From NCBI GenBank assembly GCA_902526645.1, contig CABZLS010000010.1:1-48027 (forward strand): a stretch of 48,027 nt of DNA. Reading direction: 5' to 3'. This DNA is from an uncultured Pelagibacteraceae bacterium. GTDB taxonomy: Bacteria > Pseudomonadota > Alphaproteobacteria > Pelagibacterales > Pelagibacteraceae. The notes below the pieces were generated by a model. It was not told where the DNA came from. It searched no databases and worked only from the letters and a program-made list of their open reading frames with translations. Made by a program: the position numbers and the translations under genes. Below are positions 1-9,866 of the stretch, piece after piece (the stretch's first letter is position 1; the number at the start of each line of letters is the position of its first letter).

Positions 1-387
1 AGTATGCATACCGCTTTCACCAAATACAGAGACTATTAAATCAGAAGCACCATTAATAACTTTTGGCTGATCTGTAAAATCATTAGTAGAATTAACAAAT
101 CCAGTAAGTTTCACACAAGACTTTATTTTTGATAAGTCATCTTTGCAAACTTTTTTGGCTTGTGATATTAGACTTAATGCACATCTTTTTGCAGCATTGT
201 ATCCAGCGTTTACATCTAATTCTTTACCAACTTTACCTTTAATTAATTCACCATTTTCATCTATGGAAATTTGACCTGAAATATATAGTAGTTTACCTAC
301 AATTTTTGTTGCAACATAGGATCCAACTGGAGGGTTTGCATTTGGTAATTTTATATCTAGTTTTTTTATATTTTCCTCAAAACTCAT
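1..387 (-). CDS. RidA/YjgF family protein, C-terminus cut by window edge
   Basis: The minus-strand frame is open from an ATG at 387 to the window edge (129 codons). The protein contains the family-like stretches YISGQI, VNAGYNAAKRCALSL, GFVNSTNDFTDQPKVINGASD and FGESG. These match the longer RidA-like subfamily (COG0251) common in alphaproteobacteria. Canonical RidA deaminates reactive enamine/imine intermediates, but members of this subfamily are mostly uncharacterised, so the substrate is not known. The C-terminal part, where a catalytic Arg would be expected, lies outside the window. The gene begins two bases after the stop of the small secreted protein upstream and is probably co-transcribed with it and topA. 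Confidence 0.8.
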   Translation of the reverse strand, partial: MSFEENIKKLDIKLPNANPPVGSYVATKIVGKLLYISGQISIDENGELIKGKVGKELDVNAGYNAAKRCALSLISQAKKVCKDDLSKIKSCVKLTGFVNSTNDFTDQPKVINGASDLIVSVFGESGMHT

Positions 388-389
388 TT

Positions 390-674
390 CTATTTTTCAG
401 CAAACTCCTTAGCAGTTTTACTATTTTTAAATTTTAATAATTTTTCTTTCAATTTAAAGCTATTAAATTTTTTTTTACCATCATTAATTTTTTCAGATGT
501 AAATACCTTTAATTCATTTGCTTTTTTTGAGGTTTTATCTTTTAACTTTTCAGATGTACATTTAGCATAATCCTTACTTAACTTATCAAATTTATTACAA
601 TCCTCAGCTAAAGATAAAGATATACTAAATAAAAAAATAATTATTATAGATGTTATAAATTGAGATGTTTTCAT
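390..674 (-). CDS. small secreted lysine-rich protein of unknown function
   Basis: A 94-residue protein. Residues 1-23 form a typical Sec signal peptide: a short basic start, a run of Ile/Phe/Leu, then SLAED with probable cleavage after Ala23. The mature part of about 70 residues is rich in Lys and Glu, predicted helical, with two cysteines (near residues 26 and 39) that could pair in the periplasm. I recognise no domain. Its ATG overlaps the topA stop by four bases (ATGA) and its stop lies two bases before the RidA-family start, so it is translationally linked in the topA operon. The clean signal peptide and tight coupling argue that it is a real gene. Confidence 0.7.
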   Translation of the reverse strand: MKTSQFITSIIIIFLFSISLSLAEDCNKFDKLSKDYAKCTSEKLKDKTSKKANELKVFTSEKINDGKKKFNSFKLKEKLLKFKNSKTAKEFAEK

Positions 675-3253
675 TTTTTTCTTTTTTTACTTTTCTTAGT
701 TTTATCGTATTCACGTCTTTTCTCAATAAGGATTAAAGCCTCATCCATAGTAATTTCTAACGGGTCTTTTTCTTCAGGAATTGTTGCATTTAAAGATTTG
801 TACTTTATATATGGACCATATTGTCCTTTCATGATTCGAACTGGTTTTTTATCTTCAGGGTGCTCACCTAAATCCTTTATAATTGAAGAGGATATTCTAC
901 CAGGTTTTGCTTCGGCTATAAGTGTCACTGCTCTATTTAAACCCAATGAAAAAATCTCATCAACGTTATCTATTCTAGCAGATTTATTTTCGCATTTTAA
1001 ATATGGACCAAATCTACCTGTGTTTAATGTAATATCTTTCTGATTTTCTGGATTTAATCCAAGAGATTTTGGAAGTGAACATAAAAATTTTGCTTTATCT
1101 AAATCAATACTTTCTAAATTAATTCCTTTAGGTATAGATATATTTTTTAAATGTTCATTAGAATCTGATTTCTTTTTTTTACTTTTTTTCTTTTTAACTA
1201 TTTTTTCCTCATTTGTATTTTCTTCAGGGACTTTTTCGTATTGAAGATAAGGTCCAAATCTTCCATTTTTTAAATATATATCATTTCCATTTTCGTGTTT
1301 TCCAATTAACTTAGGTTCAGCTAGTTGCGCTTGAGCCGCTGCTTTTGCTTTAGACAATGGTCTTGTAAATTTACATTCAGGATAATTTGAGCAACCTATA
1401 AAAGCACCACCTCTAAAGCTATTTTTTAAACTTAGTGTACCTGAATTACATAATTGACACTTTCTAACTATATTTCCTTCTTTATCTTTGTCAAAAATTA
1501 ATTCACCTAAGCTATCATTGAGTAAATCTAAAACCTCTCTAGTTCTTTTCTCTTTAACCTCTGAAACATTGTTATTAAAGTCTTTCCAAAAAATTTCTAA
1601 AACTTTAATCCAGCTTTCCTTACCTGTAGTTATTTCGTCTAGTTGGTCTTCTAATCCTGCTGTAAAATTATAATCTACATATTTTGAAAATAATTTTTCT
1701 AAAAAGGCAGAGATTAATTTTCCTCTATCAGTAGGAAAAAATCTTTTATTCATTATCTCTGCATAACCTCTATTAGCAATAGTAGAAATGATACTTGCAT
1801 AAGTAGACGGTCTGCCAATACCTAGTTCCTCAAGTTTTTTTACTAAACTAGCTTCAGAATATCTAGGTGGTGGTTGAGTATAATGTTGTTCGTCTAATAA
1901 AGCCTCAATATTAATCTGCCCTTTGGAAACAGTTGGTAAAATATTTTCATCATCATCTTTAGTTTGATTATTATAAATTTTTAAAAATCCATCGAATTTG
2001 AGCACTGATCCGCTAGCTTTACAAATAGTATCATTATTGTTTGAAGTTATTGAAATTGTATTTCTATCAAACTTAGCAGACTCCATTTGAGAAGATAAAG
2101 CTCTACTCCAAATAAGATCATATAGTTTACTTTGATCTGCGCTTAAATATTTCTTAACACTTTGGGGTGTTCTGATTATATCTGTAGGTCTAATTGCTTC
2201 ATGAGCTTCCTGAGCATTCTTAGCTTTTTTACCAGAATAATTCAAAGCATTTTTAGGCAAGTATTTGTTACCAATTTCTTTTTGGATATAATCTCTAAAA
2301 GCTGACACTGCATCTTTAGATAAATTAGTTCCATCTGTTCTCATATAAGTAATCAAGCCAATTGTTTCACCCTCTATCTCTATACCTTGATAAAGCTTTT
2401 GAGCTATTTGCATTGTTCTAGATGCACCAAAACCCAATCTACTCGATGCTGTTTGCTGAAGGGTAGATGTAGTAAATGGTCCTGATGGATTTCGATTAAC
2501 AACTTTGCTTGAAATATCTGTAATACTAAATTTTTTTTTATTTACACTCTCAATAGCTTTATTAATCTCCTCTTTATTTCTAAATGAAAATTTTTCAATT
2601 TTATTATTATCTAATTGACTAATACTTGCTGTAATTTTTTGATTATTTTGATCTATAAAGTTTACACTTAAAGTCCAAAACTCCTCTGGTTTAAATGACT
2701 CAATCTCATGTTCTCTTTCAGTAATTAATTTTAAAGCAACAGACTGAACTCTTCCTGCTGATTTTGAGCCAGGTAGTTTTGTCCAAAGTATTGGTGAAAT
2801 ATTAAAACCAACCAAGTAATCTAAAGCTCTTCTAGCCATATAAGCATCAACTAGATGAGGTTCAATTTGTCTTGGATTTTCAATTCCCTGTATTACAGCT
2901 TTTTTGGTTATCTCATTAAATACAACTCTTTCAATTTCTTTATCTTTTAAAAGTTTTTTCTCATTTAAATATTCTTTTACATGCCAGGCAATAGCTTCAC
3001 CTTCACGATCAGGATCGGTAGCTAATATAATTTTAGATGAGTCTTTTGCTGCATCAGTAATTTCTTTAAGATATTTTTTTGAAAAACTGTCAACTTCCCA
3101 TTCCATTTTAAAATCTTGGTCTGGATCAACTGAACCATTTTTAGAAGGCAAGTCTCTTATATGGCCATAACTTGCGAGAACTTTATAATCATCGCCCAAA
3201 TACTTATTTATTGTTTTAGCTTTAGCAGGACTTTCTACAATGACCAAATTCAT
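671..3253 (-). CDS. topA: DNA topoisomerase I
   Basis: Type IA topoisomerase (860 aa) that relaxes negative supercoils through a transient 5' phosphotyrosine. The N-terminal TOPRIM domain shows VIVESPAKAKTI with the catalytic Glu near residue 8 and the metal motif ATDPDREGEA near 90-100. The catalytic tyrosine is Tyr303 in GLITYMRTDGT. One four-Cys zinc-finger-like unit (CQLC...CSNYPEC) follows near residue 600. The tail carries three repeats marked by GRFGPYL, GRFGPYL and GQYGPYI, with a Lys-rich linker between the first two. Length and layout are normal for alphaproteobacteria. It follows plsY on the same strand; dprA, which often lies between them in alphaproteobacteria, is absent. Confidence 0.97.
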   Translation of the reverse strand: MNLVIVESPAKAKTINKYLGDDYKVLASYGHIRDLPSKNGSVDPDQDFKMEWEVDSFSKKYLKEITDAAKDSSKIILATDPDREGEAIAWHVKEYLNEKKLLKDKEIERVVFNEITKKAVIQGIENPRQIEPHLVDAYMARRALDYLVGFNISPILWTKLPGSKSAGRVQSVALKLITEREHEIESFKPEEFWTLSVNFIDQNNQKITASISQLDNNKIEKFSFRNKEEINKAIESVNKKKFSITDISSKVVNRNPSGPFTTSTLQQTASSRLGFGASRTMQIAQKLYQGIEIEGETIGLITYMRTDGTNLSKDAVSAFRDYIQKEIGNKYLPKNALNYSGKKAKNAQEAHEAIRPTDIIRTPQSVKKYLSADQSKLYDLIWSRALSSQMESAKFDRNTISITSNNNDTICKASGSVLKFDGFLKIYNNQTKDDDENILPTVSKGQINIEALLDEQHYTQPPPRYSEASLVKKLEELGIGRPSTYASIISTIANRGYAEIMNKRFFPTDRGKLISAFLEKLFSKYVDYNFTAGLEDQLDEITTGKESWIKVLEIFWKDFNNNVSEVKEKRTREVLDLLNDSLGELIFDKDKEGNIVRKCQLCNSGTLSLKNSFRGGAFIGCSNYPECKFTRPLSKAKAAAQAQLAEPKLIGKHENGNDIYLKNGRFGPYLQYEKVPEENTNEEKIVKKKKSKKKKSDSNEHLKNISIPKGINLESIDLDKAKFLCSLPKSLGLNPENQKDITLNTGRFGPYLKCENKSARIDNVDEIFSLGLNRAVTLIAEAKPGRISSSIIKDLGEHPEDKKPVRIMKGQYGPYIKYKSLNATIPEEKDPLEITMDEALILIEKRREYDKTKKSKKRKK

Positions 3254-3289
3254 AGACTACAAACTACTCAAATCACTTAGATAGTCAAT

Positions 3290-3868
3290 TTAATAAATTT
3301 TTGTCTTTGTTTCTTCTTTATTTTTCAATCTTTTGATATTTTCTCTATGAGTAAAAAATATCAAGACAAACATAATCGTAAAAAAAATTCCCTGATCAAA
3401 TTGAGTTAAAATTAGCAAATATATCGGTATAGAAGCTGCGCCCACTAAAGATGATAAAGAAGAATACTTAGAAATGAAAAAAGTTACAAACCAAAAAATA
3501 GTAAATATAATTCCAAAATAGATATTTATAGTAAATAAAATTCCAACATAAGTTGCAACACCTTTTCCACCTTTAAACTTTAACCAAATTGGAAAAACAT
3601 GACCTAAAAAAGTACACAGAGAAGCAATATATAAAAAATCTTGATAAAAAATTTTTACATAAATTACAGGAGCTACAGCTTTTAAAATATCAAGCACCAA
3701 TGTTGTATATCCTATAGTTTTATTACCAGTTCTGAGAGCATTAGTGGCTCCAATGTTACCTGAACCAATTTCTCTAATATCTTTTTTTAAAAAGATTTTT
3801 GTAAGTATGAAACCAAATGGTATGGAACCCATAAGGTAAGAAATTATACCTATTAAAAAAATATCCAT
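3290..3868 (-). CDS. plsY: acyl-phosphate:glycerol-3-phosphate acyltransferase PlsY
   Basis: Integral inner-membrane enzyme (192 aa) that transfers an acyl group from acyl-phosphate to glycerol-3-phosphate, the first step of phospholipid synthesis. The family motifs are visible: GSIPFGFIL near residue 14, the REIGSGNIGATNALR block near 32-46, and KFKGGKGVATYVG near 100. Several hydrophobic segments are spaced as expected for a multi-pass protein. The acyl-phosphate donor is made by PlsX, whose gene is at 41333-42334 in this window. The start is one base past the stop of the dihydroorotase-like gene, indicating one transcript. Confidence 0.95.
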   Translation of the reverse strand: MDIFLIGIISYLMGSIPFGFILTKIFLKKDIREIGSGNIGATNALRTGNKTIGYTTLVLDILKAVAPVIYVKIFYQDFLYIASLCTFLGHVFPIWLKFKGGKGVATYVGILFTINIYFGIIFTIFWFVTFFISKYSSLSSLVGAASIPIYLLILTQFDQGIFFTIMFVLIFFTHRENIKRLKNKEETKTKIY

Positions 3869-3869
3869 T

Positions 3870-5156
3870 CTATAGCTTAAATAATTCTTTTCCTTTTACA
3901 AAGGTATTTGTAACTTTACCTTGAAGTTTTTTATCTTCTATTGACGTATTTTTTGATTTTGAGATTAATTTATCTTTTTTTACAATCCATGGTTTATCAA
4001 TATCAACTACACACATGTCTGCATCATTTCCTATAGAAAGATTACCTTTGTCTATTTTGAGTATTTTTGCTGGATTAGATGTTAGAGCTTTAATAATAGT
4101 CTCAAGTTTGAGAGATTCGTTGTGGTATAACTCTAAACTTAAGGATAAGAGTGTTTCAATACCAGAGGCACCAGTAGCAGCTTGAGCAAAAGTTAATCTT
4201 TTTGACTCTTCATCTTCGGGCTTATGATCTGAAACAATTACATCAATCAAGCCATCTTTTAATCCTTGCACTAAAGCCAATCTATCTTCTTCTCTTCTTA
4301 ATGGGGGTGATAACTTTAAAAAAGTTCTAAAATCTCCAATGTCATTTTCATTTAAGGACAAGTTATTAATTGAAACTCCTGAGGTAAATTTAACAATTTC
4401 TTTTCTATACTTGATAACTTCAACCGATTTCTGTGAAGATAATTGAGATATGTGATATCTACATTTAACTTTTTCTAGTAATGTCAAATCTCGCTCTATT
4501 AAAATTCTTTCTGCAATTTCTGGAATACCTGATAAACCCAATTTAGAGGCAATTATTCCAGAATTTATCATACCATTTTTTGCAAGTTCGTAGTCCTCAG
4601 CGTGTTGCATTATCAGACAGCCTAAATCTTTGGCTGAGTTCATTATTCTTGACATTAATCTAGGATTTTGAATTGTTTTTATTCCATCTGTGAAAGCAAT
4701 AATCCCTTTACCTTGTAAAAGACCAAACTCTGTCATGTTAGTGCCTTCAATATTTTTTGTAAGAGAAGCAGATGGAAAAATATTTATTTTTGACTTATCT
4801 CTTCCTCTTCTTTTTAAAAAGTCGACTATAGATACATTGTCAATAATTGGATTAGTATTTGGCATTGTAACTACTGATGTAACCCCACCGGATAATGCTG
4901 CATTACTTAAGGTCCTAAAATTTTCTTTATATTCATATCCTGGTTCACCAACAAAAACTCTCATATCCACTAAGCCTGGAAAAATATACTTACCTTTTAA
5001 ATCAATTGGTTTTTCTCTACTCGGTAAATTGTTAGTATTAACTTTTTTTCCTATGGCTTCAATTTTACCTTCTTCACTTATAATTAAACCTCCAACTTCA
5101 TTGATTGAATTATGAGGGTCAATTATGTTAGCGTTTATAAAGTATTGCTTTTTCAT
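3870..5156 (-). CDS. dihydroorotase homologue lacking the HxH metal motif (PyrC'/PyrX-like)
   Basis: Amidohydrolase-superfamily protein of 428 aa in the class I dihydroorotase family. I chose the ATG at 5156 because it overlaps the pyrB stop by one base (TAATG); the upstream extension would run into pyrB. The usual PGxxDxHxH metal motif reads PGLVDMRVF, so both His ligands are replaced (Arg66 and Phe68). The substrate Arg that follows the second His is also gone (Gly before EPG). Later family positions persist: QHAED, YHISQLSS and VSDHKPED. This resembles the inactive PyrC' subunit of pyrBC' operons such as those of Pseudomonas, which is needed for assembly of the aspartate transcarbamylase complex. 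The inactive role is inferred; a true dihydroorotase would then be encoded elsewhere. Confidence 0.85.
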   Translation of the reverse strand: MKKQYFINANIIDPHNSINEVGGLIISEEGKIEAIGKKVNTNNLPSREKPIDLKGKYIFPGLVDMRVFVGEPGYEYKENFRTLSNAALSGGVTSVVTMPNTNPIIDNVSIVDFLKRRGRDKSKINIFPSASLTKNIEGTNMTEFGLLQGKGIIAFTDGIKTIQNPRLMSRIMNSAKDLGCLIMQHAEDYELAKNGMINSGIIASKLGLSGIPEIAERILIERDLTLLEKVKCRYHISQLSSQKSVEVIKYRKEIVKFTSGVSINNLSLNENDIGDFRTFLKLSPPLRREEDRLALVQGLKDGLIDVIVSDHKPEDEESKRLTFAQAATGASGIETLLSLSLELYHNESLKLETIIKALTSNPAKILKIDKGNLSIGNDADMCVVDIDKPWIVKKDKLISKSKNTSIEDKKLQGKVTNTFVKGKELFKL

Positions 5157-6097
5157 TATGTACAAAATATCTTTAAACAAGCCATTCTTACAGCCACACC
5201 TAGTTCAACTTGCTCTTTAATTACGCTTTTATTTATGTCATCTGCTAATATTGTATCTATTTCTATACCTCTATTCATTGGGCCAGGGTGCATAATTAAT
5301 GCATCGGATTTAGCATGCTCAAGTTTATCAGGGGTTAAACCGTAATATTCATAATACTCTCTATTAGATGAAAGATATGAACTTGTCATTCTTTCATTTT
5401 GCAATCTTAGCATCATCACGATATCACAATCTTTCAATCCTTTTTTCATATCAGTAAAAGTATTAACACCAAATTTTTCAATTTCCTTTGGCATAAGATT
5501 TGTTGGAGCAACTATATTTACTTCAGCACCCAGCATATTAAGTAGATAAATATTTGACCTTGCTACTCTTGAATGTAGAATGTCTCCACATATTGCAATT
5601 TTCAATCCTTCGATTTTATTTTTTCGAGTTATAATTGTTAAAGCATCTAAAAGAGCCTGAGTAGGATGTTCTCTTCTTCCATCACCAGCATTTAGTACCG
5701 CACAATTTACTTTTTGTGAAAGTAAGTTACAAGCTCCAGAGTCTTGATGTCTAACTACAATAATATCTGGATGCATCGCGTTTAAAGTCATGGCTGTATC
5801 GATTAATGTTTCACCCTTTTTAATTGCAGAGTTGCTTATATTCATAGACATAACGTCCGCTCCAAGTCGTTTACCAGCTAACTCAAATGAACTCTGAGTT
5901 CTAGTAGAAGGTTCAAAGAATAAATTGATTTGAGTTTTTCCTCTTAATACATCTATCTTTTTATTTTTGCTTTGATTAACTTTTATGAATGTGTGTGCTT
6001 CTTCAAGTATCAAATTAACATCATTGATCGATAAATCTTGGATACCTAACAGATGTTTTTGGGAAATTTTAATAGCTTTATTTGTTTTAATTGCCAT
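5156..6097 (-). CDS. pyrB: aspartate carbamoyltransferase catalytic subunit
   Basis: Catalyses carbamoyl phosphate + aspartate to carbamoyl aspartate in pyrimidine synthesis. Signature motifs are [13 protein letters not shown] near residue 60 (carbamoyl-phosphate site), HPTQALLDA in the middle, and [12 protein letters not shown] near residue 265. The length of 313 aa is typical. I prefer the ATG at 6097; an in-frame TTG at 6106 would add only three residues. The stop overlaps the start of the dihydroorotase homologue, which suggests the two products assemble together. No pyrI-like regulatory chain is nearby. pyrE, a later step of the same pathway, is at 25883-26470. Confidence 0.96.
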   Translation of the reverse strand: MAIKTNKAIKISQKHLLGIQDLSINDVNLILEEAHTFIKVNQSKNKKIDVLRGKTQINLFFEPSTRTQSSFELAGKRLGADVMSMNISNSAIKKGETLIDTAMTLNAMHPDIIVVRHQDSGACNLLSQKVNCAVLNAGDGRREHPTQALLDALTIITRKNKIEGLKIAICGDILHSRVARSNIYLLNMLGAEVNIVAPTNLMPKEIEKFGVNTFTDMKKGLKDCDIVMMLRLQNERMTSSYLSSNREYYEYYGLTPDKLEHAKSDALIMHPGPMNRGIEIDTILADDINKSVIKEQVELGVAVRMACLKIFCT

Positions 6098-6139
6098 TAA
6101 AACCAACTCTATAACTATAAATGTCTATAATAGCAAGTA

Positions 6140-6595
6140 TTAATTATTTAAAAAATCTATTGCTCCTTGCAATATAAAAGCAGCAGCATTTTCATCGATT
6201 TTCTTTTCTCTTTTACTCACATTAATATCTAGTTGACTAGACAGATTAAAAGCACCCACTGTTGATAACCTTTCATCCCATAGACAAATAGGAATATTGA
6301 TGTTTTCCTCAATTTTTTGAGAGGTGTCTTTCACAGATTGTGCTGATCTTCCCGATGAACCATCCATATTAAGAGGATTTCCAATTATTATTCCCTTAAT
6401 ATTATTTTCGTCAATAATCATCTTAAGTTCAGAAATTAATCCTGCAAGAGTATTCTTATTTATTGTTTTGAGAGGAGTAGCAATTAATTGTTTTTCATCA
6501 CAAATAGATACCCCGATTCTTTTAGAACCAAGGTCTAAACCTATTAATCTACACTTATCTGAGTGTTTTTTTTTAAATTCTTCTAAAGTGATCAT
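6140..6595 (-). CDS. ruvX: RuvX/YqgF family pre-16S rRNA nuclease / putative Holliday junction resolvase
   Basis: 151 aa protein of the RNase H-like fold. It has RLIGLDLGSKRIGVSICDE near the N-terminus (first acidic residue), a WDERLST motif near residue 104, and DENAAAFILQ near the end, whose Asp completes the acidic active site. E. coli YqgF is implicated in 16S rRNA 5'-end maturation; the Holliday junction resolvase role is a long-standing family annotation. It is the first gene of the minus-strand run towards topA and is divergent from gatC across about 50 bases, which must hold both promoters. Confidence 0.93.
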   Translation of the reverse strand: MITLEEFKKKHSDKCRLIGLDLGSKRIGVSICDEKQLIATPLKTINKNTLAGLISELKMIIDENNIKGIIIGNPLNMDGSSGRSAQSVKDTSQKIEENINIPICLWDERLSTVGAFNLSSQLDINVSKREKKIDENAAAFILQGAIDFLNN

Positions 6596-6645
6596 ATTGT
6601 ATATTTTAAACTTAAATGATAGTTTGCGTCATATTTAAATAGCAT

Positions 6646-6933
6646 ATGAGTATAGATCTTAAAACAATAAAACATATCTCTAAATTATCAAGAATTTCAG
6701 TTGATGAAAAAAGAGCTGAAAAATTAGCTGGTGATTTAAATTCAATTTTTGATTTTATTGAAAAACTAAATGAATTAAAAACAGATAATGTTGAGCCATT
6801 AACCTCAATTGCTGAAACAACATTAAAATTAAGATCTGATAAAGTTAAAAGTAAGAATATCAGAGAACAAATTATTAAAAATTCACCTCAAGATAATCAG
6901 GATTATTTTGTTGTACCAAAGGTAATAGAGTAA
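6646..6933 (+). CDS. gatC: Asp-tRNA(Asn)/Glu-tRNA(Gln) amidotransferase subunit C
   Basis: 95 aa small subunit of the GatCAB transamidase, which converts mischarged Glu-tRNA(Gln) and/or Asp-tRNA(Asn) into the correct amide form. It has the family pattern: an N-terminal helix (IKHISKLSRISVDEKRAEKL), a central helix ending in LNELKTDNVEPL, and a C-terminal tail NSPQDNQDYFVVPKVIE that wraps the partners. It overlaps the gatA start by one base (TAATG), and gatA and gatB follow, so the whole complex is encoded as one unit. Confidence 0.95.
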   Translation: MSIDLKTIKHISKLSRISVDEKRAEKLAGDLNSIFDFIEKLNELKTDNVEPLTSIAETTLKLRSDKVKSKNIREQIIKNSPQDNQDYFVVPKVIE

Positions 6934-8390
6934 TGTCAGATATAACAAAACAATCTTTAACAGAATTAGCTGATAATATAAAAGATAAAAAGCTATCTTC
7001 AACTGATGTAACTAAAGCATTTATTGACAGATCTGAAAAGTCTAAAGAATTGAATGCATATATTACTGAGGATTTCACATCAGCTTTAGACAAAGCAAAA
7101 AAATTTGATCAAAAACCTAATTTAGATTTAAAATTGCCAGGTATTCCAATGGCTGTAAAAGATTTATTCTGCACAAAAGATGTTAAAACAACTGCTGGTA
7201 GTAAAATTTTAAATAATTTTATACCCACATATGAATCAACAGTAACTGAAAATATTTGGAAAGAAGGTGCAATACTTTTAGGTAAATTAAATTGTGATGA
7301 ATTTGCAATGGGCTCATCAAATGAAACTAGTTTTTTTGGAAATGTGCAAAATCCAATTGATAAAGACCTAGTACCAGGGGGTTCATCTGGTGGATCTGCT
7401 TCAGCAGTGGCTGGACAATTAACTCCAATTACAATAGGCACAGACACTGGAGGATCAATTAGACAACCAGCTTCATTCACAGGAACTGTAGGTTTAAAAC
7501 CTACATATGGAAGTTGTTCACGTTATGGAATTGTTGCTTTCGCTTCATCTTTAGACCAAGCGGGACCAATGGCACAAAATGTAAAAGATTGTGCTTTGTT
7601 GCAAGAGGTAATTAGTACCTATGATCCAAAAGATTCCACCTCAATAGATTTTAAAAGAAATCAATACAGCAAAGAACTTACCAATAATATAAAAGGAAAA
7701 AAAATTGGCATACCAAAAGAATATAGAGTTGATGAAATGCCAAAAGAAATTGAAGATCTTTGGCAAAAAGGAATTGAGTATGTTAAAGATTGTGGAGCCG
7801 AAACAATTGATATATCATTACCTCATACTAGTTATGCTTTGCCTACTTATTATATTGTTGCTCCTGCAGAAGCATCTTCAAACCTAGCAAGATATGATGG
7901 TGTTAAGTATGGATTTAGAGCTAAAGGTGAAAATTTAATTGATATGTATGAAAAAACCAGGTCAGAAGGCTTTGGTGCAGAAGTTCAAAGAAGAATTATG
8001 ATTGGAACTTATGTTTTATCGTCTGGTTACTATGATGCTTACTATCTAAAAGCTCAAAAAGTAAGAAAATTAATTAAAAATGATTTTGATGAAGCATATA
8101 AAAAGGTTGATGCAATTTTAACTCCGTCAACACCAAGTTCAGCATTTAAAATAGGTGAAAAAACAAATGATCCAGTTTCCATGTATCTTAACGATATATT
8201 TACAGTCCCAGTTAATCTTGCAGGTCTACCAGGAATTTCAATTCCAGCAGGTCATGACTCAAAAGGATACCCATTAGGCTTACAAATAATTGGTAAAGCT
8301 TTTGATGAACAAAATATATTAAATATTGCCTTTGCAATGGAAGAAAAGATTAATTTTAAAAACAAAATTACAGAATGGTGGATTAAGTGA
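6933..8390 (+). CDS. gatA: Asp-tRNA(Asn)/Glu-tRNA(Gln) amidotransferase subunit A
   Basis: The glutaminase subunit (485 aa) of GatCAB, an amidase-signature enzyme that releases ammonia from glutamine. The Ser-cisSer-Lys triad motifs are present: AVKDLFCTK near residue 75 (catalytic Lys), [13 protein letters not shown] near 150 (cis-Ser) and [13 protein letters not shown] near 170 (nucleophilic Ser). The length is typical. The TGA stop overlaps the GTG start of gatB (GTGA), indicating coupled translation. Seen with gatC and gatB, the function is secure. Confidence 0.98.
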   Translation: MSDITKQSLTELADNIKDKKLSSTDVTKAFIDRSEKSKELNAYITEDFTSALDKAKKFDQKPNLDLKLPGIPMAVKDLFCTKDVKTTAGSKILNNFIPTYESTVTENIWKEGAILLGKLNCDEFAMGSSNETSFFGNVQNPIDKDLVPGGSSGGSASAVAGQLTPITIGTDTGGSIRQPASFTGTVGLKPTYGSCSRYGIVAFASSLDQAGPMAQNVKDCALLQEVISTYDPKDSTSIDFKRNQYSKELTNNIKGKKIGIPKEYRVDEMPKEIEDLWQKGIEYVKDCGAETIDISLPHTSYALPTYYIVAPAEASSNLARYDGVKYGFRAKGENLIDMYEKTRSEGFGAEVQRRIMIGTYVLSSGYYDAYYLKAQKVRKLIKNDFDEAYKKVDAILTPSTPSSAFKIGEKTNDPVSMYLNDIFTVPVNLAGLPGISIPAGHDSKGYPLGLQIIGKAFDEQNILNIAFAMEEKINFKNKITEWWIK

Positions 8391-9865
8391 GTAAAAAAAA
8401 TTCAGATTATTTAATCAATCGAAAAGATAATCAATACGAGGTTGTTATTGGTTTAGAGGTTCATGCTCAAGTATTGTCAGAGTCAAAATTATTTTCTACC
8501 TCTGCTACTAAATTTGGAGCCGAACCAAATACCCAGGTAAGTTTAGTTGATGCTGCATTTCCAGGAATGTTACCTGTAATTAACGAATTTTGTGTCAAAC
8601 AAGCAATCAAAACTGGTATTGGCCTTAATGCAAAAATCAACAAACGATCTGTATTTGATAGAAAAAATTATTTTTATGCAGATTTACCTCAAGGATATCA
8701 GATTTCTCAATTTAAAGATCCTATAGTAGGTGAGGGTAAAGTCATCTTAGACATGCCTGATGGACAAAAAGAAGTTGGTATTGAGAGATTACATTTAGAA
8801 CAAGATGCAGGAAAAAGTATTCATGATCTTGATCCTCAAAATACTTTCGTAGATCTTAATAGATCAGGGGTGGCTTTAATGGAAATTGTAAGCAAACCAG
8901 ACCTTAGATCTCCTGATGAAGTAAGTGCATATATCAAAAAGTTAAGATCAATAATGAGATATTTAGGTACATGTGATGGTAATATGCAAGAAGGATCATT
9001 AAGAGCAGATGTTAATGTTTCTGTCAGAGCAAAAGGCTCAAAAGAATTTGGAACAAGATGTGAAATTAAAAATGTAAATTCCATAAAATTTATGCAAATG
9101 GCTATTGAGTATGAAGCAAATAGACAAGTTGATTTAATTGAAGAAGGTAAATCAATTGATCAAGAGACACGATTATTTGATACAAAAAAAAATGAAACGA
9201 GATCAATGAGATCAAAAGAAGATGCTCATGATTATCGGTATTTTCCTGATCCTGATTTATTACCTTTAGAAGTTTCTGATGAATTTGTTAAAGAACTTAA
9301 AAGTAATATTCCAGAATTGCCAGATGATAAAAAGAAAAGATTTATTGATGAATTTAATTTGTCACCATATGAGGCAACAATCTTAGTCTCAGATATAGAT
9401 ACAGCGAAATATTTTGAAGAGGTTGTAGCTAAGATGGGTAAGAACAAAGATATGAAATTAGCAGTTAACTGGATTACAGGTGAATTATTTGCAATTTTAA
9501 ATAATAAAAATTTAGAAATCTCTCAAAGCCCAGTAAGTGCGAAGAATTTAGCTATACTAGTTAACTTAATAAAAAATGGAACAATTTCAGGAAAAATAGC
9601 AAAGACTGTATTTGAATTAATGTTAGATGGAGATAAAGATCCTCAAAAAATAGTTGAGGAAAAAGGACTTAAACAACAAAGTGATCCTAAAGCTATAGAG
9701 GCTTTAATTGATAAAATAATTAATGATAATAGAGAAAAAGCAATTGAATATAAACAAGGTAAGGAAAAATTATTTGGTTTCTTTGTTGGTCAAGCAATGA
9801 AAGTTTCTGGTGGTAAAGCCAACCCTCAACTTATAAATGAGATTTTAAAGAAAAAACTTCAGTAG
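8387..9865 (+). CDS. gatB: Asp-tRNA(Asn)/Glu-tRNA(Gln) amidotransferase subunit B
   Basis: The 492 aa kinase/transamidase subunit that binds the mischarged tRNA, activates the acyl side chain with ATP and accepts ammonia from GatA. It has the family start [19 protein letters not shown], the [10 protein letters not shown] block, YRYFPDPDL near residue 285, and the C-terminal YqeY-like helical tail ending in [17 protein letters not shown]. Translation begins at GTG 8387, overlapping the gatA stop. It is the last gene of gatCAB; an O-methyltransferase gene starts two bases after it. Confidence 0.98.
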   Translation: MSKKNSDYLINRKDNQYEVVIGLEVHAQVLSESKLFSTSATKFGAEPNTQVSLVDAAFPGMLPVINEFCVKQAIKTGIGLNAKINKRSVFDRKNYFYADLPQGYQISQFKDPIVGEGKVILDMPDGQKEVGIERLHLEQDAGKSIHDLDPQNTFVDLNRSGVALMEIVSKPDLRSPDEVSAYIKKLRSIMRYLGTCDGNMQEGSLRADVNVSVRAKGSKEFGTRCEIKNVNSIKFMQMAIEYEANRQVDLIEEGKSIDQETRLFDTKKNETRSMRSKEDAHDYRYFPDPDLLPLEVSDEFVKELKSNIPELPDDKKKRFIDEFNLSPYEATILVSDIDTAKYFEEVVAKMGKNKDMKLAVNWITGELFAILNNKNLEISQSPVSAKNLAILVNLIKNGTISGKIAKTVFELMLDGDKDPQKIVEEKGLKQQSDPKAIEALIDKIINDNREKAIEYKQGKEKLFGFFVGQAMKVSGGKANPQLINEILKKKLQ

Positions 9866-9866
9866 A

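Noticed and set aside
660-1043. Plus-strand open frame antisense to topA
   Set aside because: It lies opposite conserved TopA sequence, has no recognisable domain and reflects low stop density in the reverse frame.
5157-5180. Extended start of the dihydroorotase homologue
   Set aside because: The eight extra residues lie in pyrB coding sequence; the overlapping TAATG start is the better choice.
6596-6645. Imperfect dyad between ruvX and gatC
   Set aside because: Only partial AAATGA/TCATATTT symmetry with a bulge, not above what AT-rich sequence gives by chance.
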